Origin: a virus
DNA: 61,667 bases
Virus record (IMG/VR): IMGVR_UViG_3300005253_000118
Span: 1 to 61,667 of that record
Direction: 5' to 3' (one strand)
Part shown: positions 27,765-36,543 of the stretch, piece after piece
How positions within the stretch are numbered: the first letter of the stretch is position 1
Layout of the letters: every line of letters starts with the position of its first letter
Position numbers and translations under genes: made by a program
Notes under the pieces: generated by a model
Told to the model about the DNA's origin: nothing
The model's input: only the letters and a program-made list of their open reading frames with translations
Database searches by the model: none

Positions 27765-27867
27765 TCAGCATGTGCCGGAATTGAACCAGCAAGGACCATC
27801 CGTTACATCTGGACTCGAACCAGAAACCTGTGGGTAGCTATTTCCCACTTTGCACCAGGGCACGCTG
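27765..27867 (-). tRNA. tRNA-like gene B, oversized
   Basis: CAGCGTG (27867 end) and CATGCTG form a 7-pair acceptor, with T-arm GCTGG-TTCAATT-CCGGC before the 3' strand. A second T-arm-like hairpin, TCTGG-TTCGAGT-CCAGA, lies inside. About 103 bases in total. I cannot fit a standard anticodon arm. It may be a degraded or insert-containing tRNA, or two overlapping remnants. Confidence 0.35.
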
Positions 27868-27884
27868 CCGTTATTTCCTCTTGG

Positions 27885-28046
27885 CTAATCTTTTACGTTC
27901 CCCTCCCTTATGTCGGGAGTAGTTAACCCTAATTCTTTAGCTTTTTTTAGGATATCATCGTTATATTTTCTCATTGCCTTGCCATGCTTAATAAAGTATT
28001 GTATGACAATAGCCTGTGTTTCTGGGGATATATAAAACTTATCCAT
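27885..28046 (-). CDS. Small hypothetical protein
   Basis: 53 residues from an ATG preceded by GAGGGAGAAACGG; mostly helical, charged sequence (FIKHGKAMRKYNDDILKKAKELG). It ends just before tRNA-like gene B. No family. Confidence 0.5.
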   Translation of the reverse strand: MDKFYISPETQAIVIQYFIKHGKAMRKYNDDILKKAKELGLTTPDIREGNVKD

Positions 28047-28088
28047 TCCGTTTCTCCCTCTTCAGCCTAGCCTTAACTTCCCTATATT

Positions 28089-28346
28089 TTAATCTGACAT
28101 CGCAATTATCGTATCCATACATGCCCTCTTGGATACTTCAATCTCTTTGTCCGTAAAAGGAGCTGGTCTTGTGCCACAATAAGGGCAATAATGCACACGC
28201 TCCTGTGGCATCAGCTCAATAATATCGTCCTCATCTTCCCTCTTGCGAATAATAACAGCGGTCAATATAAATTTAAGCTTACACGAATCGCAAACGAGCA
28301 TATATTCATCAATTTTTCTGAGCGTTGGAATCAATTGGTTTTTCAC
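28089..28346 (-). CDS. Zinc-ribbon protein
   Basis: 85 residues with CDSC (19-22) and CPYC (54-57) separated by about 30 residues, the spacing of a zinc ribbon. Sits in the portal-scaffold interval. It could bind nucleic acid or be a small regulator. Confidence 0.55.
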   Translation of the reverse strand: MKNQLIPTLRKIDEYMLVCDSCKLKFILTAVIIRKREDEDDIIELMPQERVHYCPYCGTRPAPFTDKEIEVSKRACMDTIIAMSD

Positions 28347-28528
28347 CCCTCTCCCCCCTTTCGTTTCTCCTTCTTAATCTTATCCTTAGCTTCCCTCTTG
28401 GCGTTCTTAGCTATTTTGCGCTCTTTATTCTTATCCCGCCTGTTCTCAGCCTTATACCGGACATTTGACGGGTTTCTCCCCCACCGCCCTATCTTTTTAC
28501 CACCCTTTTTTCCTGTGCTTGCTGGCAT
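28343..28528 (-). CDS. Small Lys/Arg-rich protein
   Basis: 61 residues, about 45% basic: GRWGRNPSNVRYKAENRRDK followed by a KIAKNAKREAKDKIKKEKR helix. I recall similar GRWGRNPSN...NRRDKNK proteins beside phage portal genes. Likely binds DNA or RNA. Overlaps its neighbours at both ends. Confidence 0.55.
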   Translation of the reverse strand: MPASTGKKGGKKIGRWGRNPSNVRYKAENRRDKNKERKIAKNAKREAKDKIKKEKRKGGEG

Positions 28529-29247
28529 TAGGCCTCCTGATCCGGTTGATTAAAAATCGCGCTCTTTGGCAAATCGTTAAAATTGACTTCGGTTATACGG
28601 TTACCCGTTTTTTTAAACCCCTTTTCATCCCATAAACAGGCGGCGGCAAACGTAAGCACCTTATCCGTATAAGGCAGCGATTCTCCAGTTCTGACCGGGT
28701 CAATACAGAACGTAGTCGCGTGCCAGCCGCTCTTTAGCAGTCTCTTCCCGTCTATCCGGGCAACATCCGGCTTTGACGAAAAGGGGTTGTTCTTTCTATA
28801 ACTCCCGAAGAGATTACCTATTAACCATAGGCTTGTACCGCTCACGGCTAACCTGTTGGTCTCCCGGTAAACCTGCCACTGTTCAAAACCGATTAAATCT
28901 CTAAGCATTTCCTGCGCTTTTGATTCCGCCTTAAAGGGCTTTCGGGTTTCCTTTTTTGATTTAGACGGGCGTTTAGCAGGAACCAGGCGCCCGTCTAAAT
29001 CGTGCATCAACGCTTCTTCTGCGCCCTCTAACCGAATGCCACCTAAATACGCCGCTGCGTTCAAGGCACCATCGGCGGGCATACATACCGCTGAACAACA
29101 GGCGGGAGCAAAACTAGAACGAACTTGCTGTTGCTGCGCCTGTTGTATTTGTGCCCGCCCCTGCATTTCGCTCTGCTGTTGCTGCGCCATAAGCTCTGCA
29201 TACCGGAGCTGTTCTTGTTGAGGACTATAGCTCTTCACAATAGCCAA
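28528..29247 (-). CDS. Hypothetical structural-region protein
   Basis: 239 residues. A Gln-rich N-terminus (AQQQQSEMQGRAQIQQAQQQQ) precedes a segment with CCSAVC and a basic linker, then a folded C-terminal domain (EQWQVYRETNRLAVSGTSLW). Unknown function, likely head-related by position. Confidence 0.5.
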   Translation of the reverse strand: MAIVKSYSPQQEQLRYAELMAQQQQSEMQGRAQIQQAQQQQVRSSFAPACCSAVCMPADGALNAAAYLGGIRLEGAEEALMHDLDGRLVPAKRPSKSKKETRKPFKAESKAQEMLRDLIGFEQWQVYRETNRLAVSGTSLWLIGNLFGSYRKNNPFSSKPDVARIDGKRLLKSGWHATTFCIDPVRTGESLPYTDKVLTFAAACLWDEKGFKKTGNRITEVNFNDLPKSAIFNQPDQEA

Positions 29248-29251
29248 AAAC

Positions 29252-29452
29252 TCACCCTCCCATTATCTGAGGCATCCAGGTAACTTCCTCGGCCTCCTTG
29301 TCAAACACCCTCATCGGCTTAAGGCCACGGCCCTTTACAACCTCAAACGGTCTCATATTGGCCTGAACAAGTTCGTCAAACTTAATCTCTGCCACTTCTG
29401 GCGTATAGTCACAAGCGGCGTCCCCTTTATTACTCATAATTTTAAATAACAT
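29252..29452 (-). CDS. Small hypothetical protein
   Basis: 66 residues, acidic, with KFDELVQANMRPFEVVKGRGLKPMRV. Well-placed start behind GGAGGG. No family recognised. Directly downstream of CWKV paralogue 3. Confidence 0.5.
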   Translation of the reverse strand: MLFKIMSNKGDAACDYTPEVAEIKFDELVQANMRPFEVVKGRGLKPMRVFDKEAEEVTWMPQIMGG

Positions 29453-29469
29453 TTTTCTACCCTCCTACT

Positions 29470-30171
29470 TTAATAGTTAACGCTTTGGACAACCAATTTG
29501 TCCCAATAATTCGGGTCGTCAAAAAACCCGGTTACCACTTTTTTAACCGTGCGATCCCCTATCGCAATCGCGTGTTTTATCCATTCGACCTTTATTTCGT
29601 GTTTCAACTTGTCGTTTTGCTGCTCATGCCAATATATCGAGCAGTTGAACTTCTTTTCCAAATCAAAAAACTCATTTAGGTCATGCTCCCGGGTCTGGTC
29701 TGCCGCCTCGGTTGCTTCCCACTCGGTTGATGGTATCCTCTCTTCCATCTCAGTGCAACCTTTTTTAATTACAGTCGGTAATGGGGTGATATATGAAGAA
29801 ACTATTTTATGGGCTTCATCAAGGCTGTTTGTATAAATAAAACCCGCCCAGGGTCCAAAAGTGTAATCCCTTAAATCCATGCCACATTTGCACATAAACC
29901 CCGACTTTTCTAAAATATCTGATAATCCAAATAATCCCGAAAGCGTGTCGGGTCTAATCGCCACCTTCCAACATCGATTCCGGCAAAAATCCGGAATGAC
30001 ACCAAAATGCTCAAAGTACGCTGCAAGCCAGTAGATACAGCGCCTCTCTGGATCGGACTTGAAATATATCCAAGGCGTTGTCCCACGGTATTCAGCAAAT
30101 GTTATCTTCCCATCACCGTTCTTGCACCACATCGGGTCCGCAAGAATCTTATTAACTCTTTTTTCCTCCAT
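29470..30171 (-). CDS. CWKV-family paralogue 3, unknown function
   Basis: 233 residues, the most divergent copy: CRNRCWKVAIRPDTLSGLFGL, CKCGMDLRDYT, WAGFIYTNSLDEAHK, LPTVIKKGCTEMEERI, WIKHAIAIGD. The conserved Cys and GFIY/TVIKK core identify it as the same family as 18798-19547 and 23081-24115. It lies in the portal-scaffold interval. Confidence 0.65.
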   Translation of the reverse strand: MEEKRVNKILADPMWCKNGDGKITFAEYRGTTPWIYFKSDPERRCIYWLAAYFEHFGVIPDFCRNRCWKVAIRPDTLSGLFGLSDILEKSGFMCKCGMDLRDYTFGPWAGFIYTNSLDEAHKIVSSYITPLPTVIKKGCTEMEERIPSTEWEATEAADQTREHDLNEFFDLEKKFNCSIYWHEQQNDKLKHEIKVEWIKHAIAIGDRTVKKVVTGFFDDPNYWDKLVVQSVNY

Positions 30172-30328
30172 AATTTTTTACAACCCTCCTTCCGCTCCGT
30201 TTGGTATGATAAAGAACATCCCTTTTCCCGAATATCTTATCATACCCTTTCCGGTATTCTTTGGTCTGATTAAGATTGTTATGCTTACTTAAATACACCG
30301 GCATCGGTACTTTTGATTTAATTAACAC
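30152..30328 (-). CDS. Small hypothetical protein, GTG start
   Basis: 58 residues; GTG at 30328 directly follows the stop of the 30329-30709 gene and has an AGGGAAG site. Basic sequence with KRSGRRVVKNYGGKKS at the end. It overlaps the start of paralogue 3 by about 20 bases. Confidence 0.4.
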   Translation of the reverse strand: MLIKSKVPMPVYLSKHNNLNQTKEYRKGYDKIFGKRDVLYHTKRSGRRVVKNYGGKKS

Positions 30329-30709
30329 TTACTTCCCTCGTTTCAAGTCTTCCATAACCGTAACATAAGTCATCTCAGGGTTATCCTCAAAGAAATTCAT
30401 GAATTCATTATCCGGTAACCGCCCCTCGTTATATTCCTTCAGGAAGGCCCTTAGTCCGTCCCCGCGTTTTTCCTTCCTGTTATATTCTCTAATAAAATTA
30501 CATACATGGCGGGCAAACTCTTTTTCCTTAATTGCCAACCGTTTCGAATTAACTCTCATAAAGAGTATGTGTAAAGATTTAATCATTGACCATGTTTCAG
30601 GATGATTGATTTTATCTCTTTCAAGGCTCAACAGCTCTTCTTCTAGTGTTTTTATGTCGTGTGTCTCTATCCAGTCCTGAACAATATCTCTCGCTAATTC
30701 TTTAGCCAT
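30329..30709 (-). CDS. Hypothetical helical protein
   Basis: 126 residues, all-helical prediction by eye (WIETHDIKTLEEELLSLERDK, ARHVCNFIREYNRKEKRGD). No motif beyond charge pattern. Part of the small-gene run downstream of the portal. Confidence 0.5.
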   Translation of the reverse strand: MAKELARDIVQDWIETHDIKTLEEELLSLERDKINHPETWSMIKSLHILFMRVNSKRLAIKEKEFARHVCNFIREYNRKEKRGDGLRAFLKEYNEGRLPDNEFMNFFEDNPEMTYVTVMEDLKRGK

Positions 30710-30718
30710 CTCCCCCTC

Positions 30719-30952
30719 CTATTTCACCTTATCCCAATTAAGCCACCTGTTTATCGGCATATAAAAGGATAGGAACCCCTTCTTATATTCTATTTTGGTT
30801 CTTTTCATTATCCCCTTTACCTCAAGGCTTTTTATTGTAGGAAGGTCAACTTGATTTTCCGTAACATGAAACATCGGAGGCATATTCCCCACGTCAGGAA
30901 TTGTTTTATAAACCTCAACTAAATCACGTTCTCTTTTTGTCATGGCTGGCAT
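30719..30952 (-). CDS. Possible winged-helix protein
   Basis: 77 residues. LPTIKSLEVKGIMKRTKIEYKKGF resembles the recognition helix and wing of a winged-helix fold, preceded by a helical KRERDLVEVYKTI. A small regulator is possible; evidence is weak. Confidence 0.4.
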   Translation of the reverse strand: MPAMTKRERDLVEVYKTIPDVGNMPPMFHVTENQVDLPTIKSLEVKGIMKRTKIEYKKGFLSFYMPINRWLNWDKVK

Positions 30953-31243
30953 CTATTTCACCCTCTCTATCGGAGATTTATACCTCGCAGCCACTTCAAC
31001 ATCGTGGCCATAGTCTTTTTGAGCTTCACTAAATTCCAACACATCAGAATCATAATAATCAGACGGTATTTCTCGACCAAAATAGTCGTGTAAAAGCTCC
31101 TTGGCTTTCAAGATGGCGTCAGGCTTCTTCAACAACAGACATCGTATATTTGGTATTCTCACCGCAAGAGAATATGTTTCCCCTGGAGTAAAGGGAACCT
31201 CTATAACATTCTCACAAGCCTCATCCCAACGGTATAAAGCCAT
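30953..31243 (-). CDS. Hypothetical protein
   Basis: 96 residues; no recognised motif. Compact acidic protein in the cluster following the portal, with start behind GGGGGGTGAAATA. Confidence 0.45.
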   Translation of the reverse strand: MALYRWDEACENVIEVPFTPGETYSLAVRIPNIRCLLLKKPDAILKAKELLHDYFGREIPSDYYDSDVLEFSEAQKDYGHDVEVAARYKSPIERVK

Positions 31244-31450
31244 TTATTTCACCCCCCTATTTTTCCTCGTAACCTCAACAAGCCGGATACCACCATCAAG
31301 CCAAGTAACCTCAACGGTAGTCTTGCCTGTGGATTTCTTAGCCGCCCAATCAGCATAAAACCCCCGTTCGTACTCGAAAAGATCATGCAGCGTTAGTTTT
31401 CTGCTGCTGTCTTTGGGCGTTAACTTGGTTCGATCTGACAATAAAATCAA
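31244..31450 (-). CDS. Hypothetical protein overlapping the portal end
   Basis: Up to 68 residues from a TTG start inside the portal gene; the likely true start is internal, since LHDLFEYERGFYADWAAKK begins at the end of the portal gene. C-terminus EVTWLDGGIRLVEVTRKNRGVK is protein-like. TAAATG joins it to the next gene. Confidence 0.4.
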   Translation of the reverse strand: MILLSDRTKLTPKDSSRKLTLHDLFEYERGFYADWAAKKSTGKTTVEVTWLDGGIRLVEVTRKNRGVK

Positions 31451-33446
31451 GCTCCTGTCGGCGCTCCTCTAGCCCGAGTTTCGCGGTATCTATCTGGTGT
31501 TTCTGAGCGCCCTTTGTCTTTTGTTCGTCTAGTTTCTCATGCCCGAGCTGAGTGGATGTATCGATCTTCTTCATGCTCGACTCCATATTTGCCTGAATCT
31601 TCAACTTTTCTAACTCAATCTGCTGTTGCTGCGCCTGTTGCGCCGCCTGTTGCTGCTGTTTAATAAACTCTAACCACCGGCGCTTCTCAGATGCGGAGAT
31701 ATCAAGTTTTTCAATAACTGCTTCCGGGTCAACCTCAAACCCCTTCTCCCGCATTTCCATGAACACTGCCAGGTCCATAACACGTTTTGATTTGTTCGCT
31801 GGGGACTCTTCGGTATCGACATTATATTTTAAGTTTCTCAGATCCCGTATGTTAGCCTGCTGCCCGTGCTGTTTATCATAAATGATACCGTTTTGGATAA
31901 CGTATCTATCTGTCTGCCCAAGAATGTCCATTATCTGCTCATCGGGCATAAATTTTACGACGATCGTCTGTGTCCGTTTATACATAGCCTCTTTGTGCAT
32001 CCGGCCGCTCTTAAACAGGGGTTTCAACAACATCATCCCCTGCTGCTGTCTCAACCGGATAACGACGCCAGGCTCTTGGCGGCCACGGTCCATACCAAGA
32101 AGGTCCGGGTTCCCGGCCGGGCTTACCCGTTTCATCATGTTTTGCGCGGCCTCCTCTAACGCCATGGGCGCGGCGGGCAGGGCTGGTATTTTGCGATCCT
32201 GGATTTTGCCCTTAATGAGAGCCCCTTCCGTTAGAAGCGTTGTACCCCCGACATCTCTTAGAGACGCCTCGCCCTGCGCCTGATCCACAAAAGCGCCTTC
32301 TTCCACGTAAACCCCGGGTTGGACCTGATTATTCAACCAATTCAGGGTTTGAGACCATCGCTTATTAACTTCCCGTTGCGGGTCTTTCATCGGTCTGACT
32401 ATTCCTGAATTGTTACCAGTACGCTTTGAAGGGTCGCTGTACGCAAAGCAGGGGACTATGGAAAACCCGTCATAGGGTAGGGGAGAATCACCATCAAAGA
32501 GAACCCTGTCTCCAATAAACTGAAGCCACTTAGCCTTTTTATCCATCACGGTCACATACTCGAATTCTTGCCCGTAAAGCTGCGGATAAACTCCCTCTAG
32601 TTTTTTCAAGTTCTTTTCTTCAAACTCCATGCCCTTATTGGTCTCAGGATGAAAACCGTAATATCGCTTATATGACTGCCAGTATTCCATGTGAATCACA
32701 CGCACCATGCGTTTGGTCCTGTCAAAATAAGTTATATCAAGAGGGGTATTGTAATCAGAAGTGTCTTCGTCTTCCAGATCAGGCGACATCTCGAACATAT
32801 CATCCGCTTTCATGGAAGCAAGCGGTCCCGACATCTGACCGGTCGCCAGTATTTCCTCTAAATGCGCCGCGTGCTTTGGATACCGTATCTTAAAGTCCTC
32901 GGCTGTTACCCATTTCTCCCAAAAGATATGACTGGCATCCAGAATATCCTTTCTTCGTGAAGTGGGGTCTTTTTTAACTTCATGGACAGGAATACTTGGG
33001 AATTCGATAATAATATGTCCCAATCGCTTCGGATCCGGGTTGAAATCGATGGCGCCCCAGCCGCGGCCACAGATTATCGAAGACTCAAAAACGTCATCTT
33101 CCGCTTCCTCGGCTCCGGCCTTTTTTCTTACAAAATCAACGGTGTTGTTTAAAACTTCGCATAAAAAGTCGTCTCCGGGTTCAACGGGTGTGGCAAAAAA
33201 CCGAACGCGGGTGTCCTCATTGAGACCCATCACCAACTCAACTGAGTTTCTGATAAGGTTAAAGGTCATTAAATGGCGCTTCTCCTCGGCCATTATATTT
33301 ATTTCCGCGTCGGTCCACTGCTTATTATCTACAAAATTAAAGTCCTCTCGCGCCTCGGTTTGAAAATCGGTATCGGCTGTAGCGGCCTCGAGATGCAGTT
33401 TCTTCGCTCTCTTTAGTTTTTCAGTTTTACTTAATCCGTCGAACAT
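31383..33446 (-). CDS. Portal protein, P22-like
   Basis: 687 residues. The N-terminus (DFQTEAREDFNFVDNKQWT, RHLMTFNLIRNSVELVMG) matches the P22/N4-type portal family, with the conserved NxxGxxNDTR-like block replaced by GLNEDTRVRF, a WGAIDFNPDPK clip region, the LNWLNNQVQPGVYVEEGAF stretch, and a long Gln-rich coiled C-terminus that would form the barrel. The portal forms the dodecamer at the packaging vertex and recruits the terminase. Confidence 0.85.
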   Translation of the reverse strand: MFDGLSKTEKLKRAKKLHLEAATADTDFQTEAREDFNFVDNKQWTDAEINIMAEEKRHLMTFNLIRNSVELVMGLNEDTRVRFFATPVEPGDDFLCEVLNNTVDFVRKKAGAEEAEDDVFESSIICGRGWGAIDFNPDPKRLGHIIIEFPSIPVHEVKKDPTSRRKDILDASHIFWEKWVTAEDFKIRYPKHAAHLEEILATGQMSGPLASMKADDMFEMSPDLEDEDTSDYNTPLDITYFDRTKRMVRVIHMEYWQSYKRYYGFHPETNKGMEFEEKNLKKLEGVYPQLYGQEFEYVTVMDKKAKWLQFIGDRVLFDGDSPLPYDGFSIVPCFAYSDPSKRTGNNSGIVRPMKDPQREVNKRWSQTLNWLNNQVQPGVYVEEGAFVDQAQGEASLRDVGGTTLLTEGALIKGKIQDRKIPALPAAPMALEEAAQNMMKRVSPAGNPDLLGMDRGRQEPGVVIRLRQQQGMMLLKPLFKSGRMHKEAMYKRTQTIVVKFMPDEQIMDILGQTDRYVIQNGIIYDKQHGQQANIRDLRNLKYNVDTEESPANKSKRVMDLAVFMEMREKGFEVDPEAVIEKLDISASEKRRWLEFIKQQQQAAQQAQQQQIELEKLKIQANMESSMKKIDTSTQLGHEKLDEQKTKGAQKHQIDTAKLGLEERRQELDFIVRSNQVNAQRQQQKTNAA

Positions 33447-33793
33447 TTATCCACAATCCTTCTCATTTCCTCGATTGCCCCATCTATTAGTTTGGGGGTA
33501 TGTATTAAACCGATCTGCTCATGTTTATATGATGGGCCCATCCCCCAATACCACTCTCCCTGATCACCACAGTTAGGACAGATATCATCATCATATCTAT
33601 GCGGAGGTTGCCACCCCATTTTACCACCCACCGTTTTTAACCCATCCACAACCAATGAGTGGCGTTTATTAGTGTCCGCATTGCTTACAGCCAGCGTACA
33701 AGTTTCGCCATAACCGGATTCCTGCACATGAACAGTGTGCTTACTGTCGGAAAACGCTACTATAAACTTATCGGCAACCTCTTTTCTTGTCAT
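33431..33793 (-). CDS. Hypothetical protein with zinc-ribbon-like pair
   Basis: 120 residues with DICPNCGDQGEWYWGMG, a single CxxC knuckle, and an N-terminal helical/beta region (EVADKFIVAFSDSKHTVHVQESGYG). Overlaps the portal start by 16 bases, so it is probably co-translated. Confidence 0.5.
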   Translation of the reverse strand: MTRKEVADKFIVAFSDSKHTVHVQESGYGETCTLAVSNADTNKRHSLVVDGLKTVGGKMGWQPPHRYDDDICPNCGDQGEWYWGMGPSYKHEQIGLIHTPKLIDGAIEEMRRIVDKCSTD

Positions 33794-33828
33794 TACACCC
33801 CCCTTCTTTTTATAACTCCAGAAATACT

Positions 33829-34059
33829 TTACAGTTCTTTTAATATGCGCGAATAATAACTCTTTGATACGAATTCTTTAAATACCCTAGCAGAAATCGC
33901 TTGAGCAGATACTTTTCTTGCAAATACTTGCGAAGGGCTAAAAAAACCAAAACTCCAGCTTACATGGCCATCGTTGTCTCTTTCTAGCAGATTCTCCCCA
34001 ACTTGTTTAGAAAATGCCTTATTTTTAATCCTTGGCGTGTTCGCGAAAGTAGTTTCCAT
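33829..34059 (-). CDS. Small hypothetical protein
   Basis: 76 residues with a TTGAGGGAAC site before the ATG. It shares 76 bases in another frame with the 33984-34280 gene; both have start signals, so one of the two may be spurious. Confidence 0.35.
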   Translation of the reverse strand: METTFANTPRIKNKAFSKQVGENLLERDNDGHVSWSFGFFSPSQVFARKVSAQAISARVFKEFVSKSYYSRILKEL

Positions 34060-34280
34060 AAAGTTCCCTCAAAATTACGGTTTCTAAGCATTGTGGGGAT
34101 GCACCCGCACTCAAAAATGGGTAAGTCGTGAATGCTGCACCATCCGCAACAAAGGTGGCCTGATTCCCCCGCCTTTTTGCAATTAACCCGATCGATATCG
34201 TCGTTTTCTGGTAGCCGCCCAGTCCCCATAAAGAACATGCGTCGACTCAATTTACGCCCGGTCGGGCTATGCCCGCTCAT
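33984..34280 (-). CDS. Small Cys-rich protein
   Basis: 98 residues with CKKAG...CCGWCSIHDLPIFECGC, a zinc- or disulfide-type cluster; the C-terminus is basic. Its start overlaps the 34267-34659 gene end. The overlap with 33829-34059 leaves the far end uncertain. Confidence 0.4.
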   Translation of the reverse strand: MSGHSPTGRKLSRRMFFMGTGRLPENDDIDRVNCKKAGESGHLCCGWCSIHDLPIFECGCIPTMLRNRNFEGTLWKLLSRTRQGLKIRHFLNKLGRIC

Positions 34281-34659
34281 TTTTCACCAGCACCGGCTCC
34301 ACGGTTCCAGGATCATATCCGGCCGCAATAACGTCGGCTACCTTCATCTGAACACCAACATGGAGACAGCTTGCACACTGAGGTACATATCGCTTGTTTT
34401 CGTTCTTATCCTTTCTATACCGGACTTGAATTGCTGGACGATCACAGCACTTTTTTGATAGGTTCCCCCATGGTTCTGTGGCCGGTGCCCCCTCCTCTTT
34501 TATCGGAACAATATCCCAGTTCGAATTGTGAACAATGACACCGCCGGGTAGGTTTATCCAGGGCTGCAACCCTCGGTTCCGCATCGTCTCAAAGATTTCC
34601 TTCAGCTCTTTCTCTGTGATCTCGTATTCGCCATGTACTGTTTTAAATAAGTAGTTCAT
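34267..34659 (-). CDS. Hypothetical Cys-containing protein
   Basis: 130 residues with CC and CASC pairs (KKCCDRPAIQVRYRKD, PQCASCLHVG) and an N-terminal helix block KELKEIFETMRNRGLQPW. The zinc-binding-like C-terminus is similar in style to other small genes here. Located between terL and the portal. Confidence 0.5.
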   Translation of the reverse strand: MNYLFKTVHGEYEITEKELKEIFETMRNRGLQPWINLPGGVIVHNSNWDIVPIKEEGAPATEPWGNLSKKCCDRPAIQVRYRKDKNENKRYVPQCASCLHVGVQMKVADVIAAGYDPGTVEPVLVKNERA

Positions 34660-34670
34660 TTAACCCTCCT

Positions 34671-36353
34671 TTACCGCGTCCAGGCGGTTCCTCGTCTCCT
34701 GATTCTCCAATACTGAGCAACTAACTTACTAATGTTCTGCGTTCCTATTTTCTCAGAGGCCAGCATACAATAGTTCGTTGCGTGCCGATAATGGTCTTCT
34801 TTTGTACCCACAGTCACAAATTTATATATTTTATCCCCCGTGTCGCGGTCCTCATGCAGAATCTTAGCAACATTTGTCATCTGTTTAGCATAGTCTTCCA
34901 TGGCGCTGGATCCTTTCACCGGAAGTTCCAGCCTTCCGCTGTGTGCAACAAGTTCATGTGAGGCGTCAAGAAGTTCGGTTCGGTTACCATAAATTTCCTG
35001 GTCCTTATCATTCCATGCTGTCGGCCCCCGCTGTTTCCCTTCCTGATAGCCGCACAAATAAACCGAGTTTCTCTTCTCATGTGTCTGAAAATCCCTGACC
35101 TTATTGGTTTCTGGGTATTTATCAATCACCGTACACCGAACTCCGAACTCCTGGGCTATTTTGTGAAGATGATTAAAGGGATCTTCGCCTTTAACCTTTT
35201 CAATCTTACCAATTTTGATAACTTTCAAAAGGCTGACACTTGGTTTTACACCAATTACATAATGAAGCGCCTTACCGACATCAACTCCCATGCAAGCCGG
35301 CCCGTCACTATTTTCCGCCATGACGTCTTCTCTGCAACAGGCATTAACCTGATTCACCCCCAAGCGATTCTCTGTATCGATATAGGGCATACCCAACATC
35401 GAGTTATAAACCTCGCCCAGGTTCCCGTCAGGCGGGTGCCTAAAAGCCTGCAGGATTTCTGTGGGAGATATGAAAGCAGAGTTTAAAGCGGAAATCCACC
35501 ACCCGACCATATCTTCCGCTCTTTCAGGAAACCGGGCTAACCAATAACCGTCCCGGGTGAAAATCTCCTTCCCACATTTCATACATTTTCGAAACGCCTC
35601 TAATTTTCCCTCAACCCTACGCTCCCCCAGGCAATCAGGGAACTCCATTTCAAGGCAAGTTTCATGGTTACACGCCTTGCATCTAATCATCCACACACGC
35701 ATGTCAGAGGTGTTATACAGCCTGTCGATACCATGATCCGGTATGGTGGGTGTTGACAAATATGCTTCCTGACGAACCTTAGAATGGAACATACGAGCCA
35801 ATGCAAGTAGAATCATAGCAACGTCCATCTCATCAACCTCGTCAAAAACCACAATATCAACAGGAGCAGATTTTAGTTTTGTACTGCTCTTTTTACCACT
35901 GGAGCCACCAATCTTTGTTGTTGCCCTCGCGCCATGCAAATACAACATAGCATTGGCTATCCTTTTCATAGAGGCGTTGTCTGTGTTTCTAACATACTGT
36001 GCAATAACAGAATTAGCCGCTATCAGCGGATCAAATCTGGCTTTTGTAAATTCATGCGCGTCATCCCCTGTAGGAAAGAGATACATGGCCCCCTGCTTAT
36101 ATTTGCCGTATATCAAGCCGTGCATGACCTTGAGGATCCACATAGCCGTAGCACCCCACTGTGCGCTCTTCATCATACACTGTTTGCGTGCATTGCACTG
36201 AATAGGATCGACCTGATACAAATGCCCGTCCAGCGTGTACGGCATCCCTTCCGTAAACTTAATCTTATTAACTCTGAGCCAGTACAGAATATCCAGGGCG
36301 CCGCCTTGTTCGACGATCTGTTCCGGTGTGAGTTTTATTGCCGGTATTGCCAT
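34671..36353 (-). CDS. Terminase large subunit, GpA-like
   Basis: 560 residues. ATPase part: KSAQWGATAM at 62-71 (adenine/Walker-A region of lambda GpA-type terminases), Walker B IVVFDEVDEMD at 167-177. Zinc ribbon CKAC (225-228) and CMKC (257-260). Nuclease part: MGVDVGK around D358 and VIDKYPET around D411. This is the motor-nuclease for genome packaging. It begins just after a Cys-rich tiny gene. No frameshift seen. Confidence 0.9.
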   Translation of the reverse strand: MAIPAIKLTPEQIVEQGGALDILYWLRVNKIKFTEGMPYTLDGHLYQVDPIQCNARKQCMMKSAQWGATAMWILKVMHGLIYGKYKQGAMYLFPTGDDAHEFTKARFDPLIAANSVIAQYVRNTDNASMKRIANAMLYLHGARATTKIGGSSGKKSSTKLKSAPVDIVVFDEVDEMDVAMILLALARMFHSKVRQEAYLSTPTIPDHGIDRLYNTSDMRVWMIRCKACNHETCLEMEFPDCLGERRVEGKLEAFRKCMKCGKEIFTRDGYWLARFPERAEDMVGWWISALNSAFISPTEILQAFRHPPDGNLGEVYNSMLGMPYIDTENRLGVNQVNACCREDVMAENSDGPACMGVDVGKALHYVIGVKPSVSLLKVIKIGKIEKVKGEDPFNHLHKIAQEFGVRCTVIDKYPETNKVRDFQTHEKRNSVYLCGYQEGKQRGPTAWNDKDQEIYGNRTELLDASHELVAHSGRLELPVKGSSAMEDYAKQMTNVAKILHEDRDTGDKIYKFVTVGTKEDHYRHATNYCMLASEKIGTQNISKLVAQYWRIRRRGTAWTR

Positions 36354-36354
36354 A

Positions 36355-36543
36355 TTATTTATCTTGTTTCAGCACTGTGTAATTACTGCACGTTAGGTTG
36401 TTATTTACTACTGGCTCCGAATTCGCCCTATCACCATATTTATAATAAATGATTTTAAAGGGATCATGGCACTCCCCGCTTTGGTCATCTGAAAGTGGCA
36501 TGGGGTGAAAATGCCCGCATGTTTCACACGTTGGTCCACTCAT
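36355..36543 (-). CDS. Small Cys-rich protein
   Basis: 62 residues with CETCGH at 6-11, C26 and C52. It overlaps the Tat/capsid-like gene end by 20 bases and precedes terL. Unknown role. Confidence 0.45.
   Translation of the reverse strand: MSGPTCETCGHFHPMPLSDDQSGECHDPFKIIYYKYGDRANSEPVVNNNLTCSNYTVLKQDK

Noticed and set aside
27538-27837. A 99-residue frame on the plus strand over the tRNA-like genes
   Set aside because: Its peptide motifs (GIEPP, LEPETCG) are the usual false translations of antisense tRNA T-arms.
27572-27867. tmRNA
   Set aside because: T-arms and acceptor strands fit separate RNAs of about 129 and 103 bases; no tag reading frame or long pseudoknot region is seen.
34671-36353. 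Intein or frameshift in the terminase
   Set aside because: ATPase, zinc and nuclease motifs are present in one uninterrupted frame.
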